The notes under the pieces: generated by a model
What the model saw: the letters and a program-made list of their open reading frames with translations, nothing else
Database searches by the model: none
What the model was told of the DNA's origin: nothing
Translations under genes and position numbers: made by a program
Origin: Eunapius fragilis
Taxonomy: Eukaryota > Porifera > Demospongiae > Spongillida > Spongillidae
NCBI GenBank assembly: GCA_963681505.1
Contig: OY811984.1
Coordinates: forward strand, 500,772-564,771
Reading direction: 5' to 3'
DNA: 64,000 nucleotides
Shown: positions 62,813 to 64,000 of the stretch, piece by piece
Layout of the letters: each line of letters starts with the position of its first letter
Position numbering within the stretch: position 1 is the stretch's first letter

Positions 62813-64000
62813 ATGGGGTGTGTAATGAGCCAGGCAGAGAAAGAGGCAGCTCAGAAGAGCCTCGCCATTGATAAAACACTTGCTTCGGAGAACGTTCAGA
62901 AGCGGAACGAGGTGAAACTACTGCTGTTAGGTGAGAGCTTACGACATTGCTTGCGATTGCAGGAGTGCAGTTAAATAAAGAGTGATTCTATGCGCTAAAC
63001 GCCGACCTCGTGGCTTTATGGCGGTATAGCAGCATGCTCGATGCCATGCAGCCCTTCAAACGTCACAAAATCTGTGCACTTAAAACGGTTGGGGACAAGC
63101 AGCACCGAAACGTTTGCAATCGGTGTTTCGTATCGCTTTGTATACGTGGATATTGTATAAACATATGGTCACCATTGTTATTAAAGTGCGTCTTGTACTG
63201 AACAATGACATGTCTTTTGAGGCGGCATCCCCATGGCAATCATTTGATGAATGTCATTTGGGTTATGGTGTACACAAGTGTTTCCATTTGGCGATGACTA
63301 GCTCTAATCTGCTCCCCCTCTCACACTCGCCCACCTCCTCTCGCACTCATCCGCCTTCCCCTCTCATAGGCGCTGGAGAGTCTGGGAAAAGTACTTTTGT
63401 GAAGCAAATGAAGTAAGAAGGGGGCGGGGGAGCAAAGGGGGCGGGGAGCAATGCACTGCTATGCCTTCAGCATCAGGCATCAATTCTACCTCTGTTATTC
63501 AATCCAGGATAATTCATGAATCGGGCTTCAACAGGGAGGAATGCAAGCAGTATCGTCCAGTCGTATACAGCAATGCGATCCAATCGTTAGCGGCCATTAT
63601 CAAAGGCATGGACATCCTCGGAATTAACTTTGCCAGCCCGACAAGAAGGGTAAGTGGACCTTTCCCCACACCCTCAGAAGAGGGTGCTGACACCAATTCC
63701 CCCCCCCCCCCACCCACCTCCCCCTCCCCCTCCCTATTGGAGTGTAGGGTATGCATATAATTATTTGGGAAAACTCAAATATCATTCCCCCCCACCCCCA
63801 CCCTTTCATTCCCCCCCATAACCCCCATAACTCCTCATTGCCATTCCTGCCCCACAATATAAAATGTATCAGCATTTTAGAAAGAGGGGGGGACATGATG
63901 GGGTATTGTGTTGGTGTTAGGGTTGCTATGGCTGGGCCAAACTTGGTGGGGTCATGCATAAATTTCTTTCAATGCACAGGAAGACGCCTTGCTTCTCTTC
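62813..64000 (+). CDS. GNAI: Heterotrimeric G protein alpha subunit, i/o class, 5' part (continues off right edge)
   Basis: GTPase coupling receptors to effectors at the plasma membrane. The start [20 protein letters not shown] has the N-myristoylation Gly2 and palmitoylation Cys3 typical of Gi/o. Exon 1 ends EVKLLLLG (|GTGAGA). Exon 2 supplies P-loop [15 protein letters not shown]. Exon 3 reads [47 protein letters not shown]. Exon 4 begins EDALLLF at 63980 and is cut by the window edge. IIHE-x-G-x(3)-EECKQY-x-VVYSN-IQS is Gi/o rather than Gq or Gs. The switch regions and C-terminal receptor-binding tail are outside the window, so i versus o is not decided. The start lies 131 bp after the SLC17A9-like stop on the same strand. 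Confidence 0.93.

Overview
This 64-kb window is animal (metazoan) nuclear DNA. It holds about nineteen protein-coding genes with many short GT-AG introns (often 50-70 nt), no operons, and a dense microsatellite and minisatellite load. Animal-specific families (CHD6-9, a TOX4-type HMG protein, a VNUT-like SLC17A9, ANKAR, an inhibitory-type G-alpha) rule out a fungus, plant or typical protist. Gene compactness, short introns and divergence from vertebrate sequences suggest an early-branching invertebrate such as a sponge. That placement is inference; no diagnostic taxon marker was seen.

Layout, left to right: CHD6-9 remodeler (-, 3' end off the left edge, with a repeat-filled intron that also holds a decayed GH18-like relic and MITEs); RAB2 (-); TMEM42 (+); DECR1 (-); COX4 (+); UBE2Q (-); TOX4-like (+); DGAT1 (+); ATP9-class P4-ATPase (-, about 13.7 kb) with an ANKAR-like gene nested in an intron on the opposite strand; TCF25 (+); DPM1 (-); an apparently intronless FAM135 (-); a 1.1-kb foldback element; TOP1 (+); RAB22/31-like (-); an orphan myosin-I TH1-domain gene (+); OTUD6 deubiquitinase (-); SLC17A9-like transporter (+); and G-alpha(i/o) (+, 3' end off the right edge).

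Genes mostly alternate strand, giving six head-to-head pairs whose start codons lie roughly 80-155 bp apart and several tightly convergent pairs. The shared promoters carry recognisable palindromic sites: NRF1-like plus ETS between DECR1 and COX4, a consensus CRE between RAB22-like and the TH1 gene, and TCACGTGA between RAB2 and TMEM42.

The most unusual feature is the relation between tandem repeats and splice sites. Nearly every large intron has its own private minisatellite. Many begin or end within a few to tens of nucleotides of a splice site, one intron (20,825-21,058) is almost entirely tandem array, and one array (32,190-32,372) repeats the genuine exon end plus 5' splice site six more times. 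Dinucleotide repeats likewise supply the splice dinucleotides themselves (CA runs ending in CAG|exon, exon|GTGTGTG). Repeat units that are multiples of 3 or lack purines create long spurious reading frames, which were rejected as genes.
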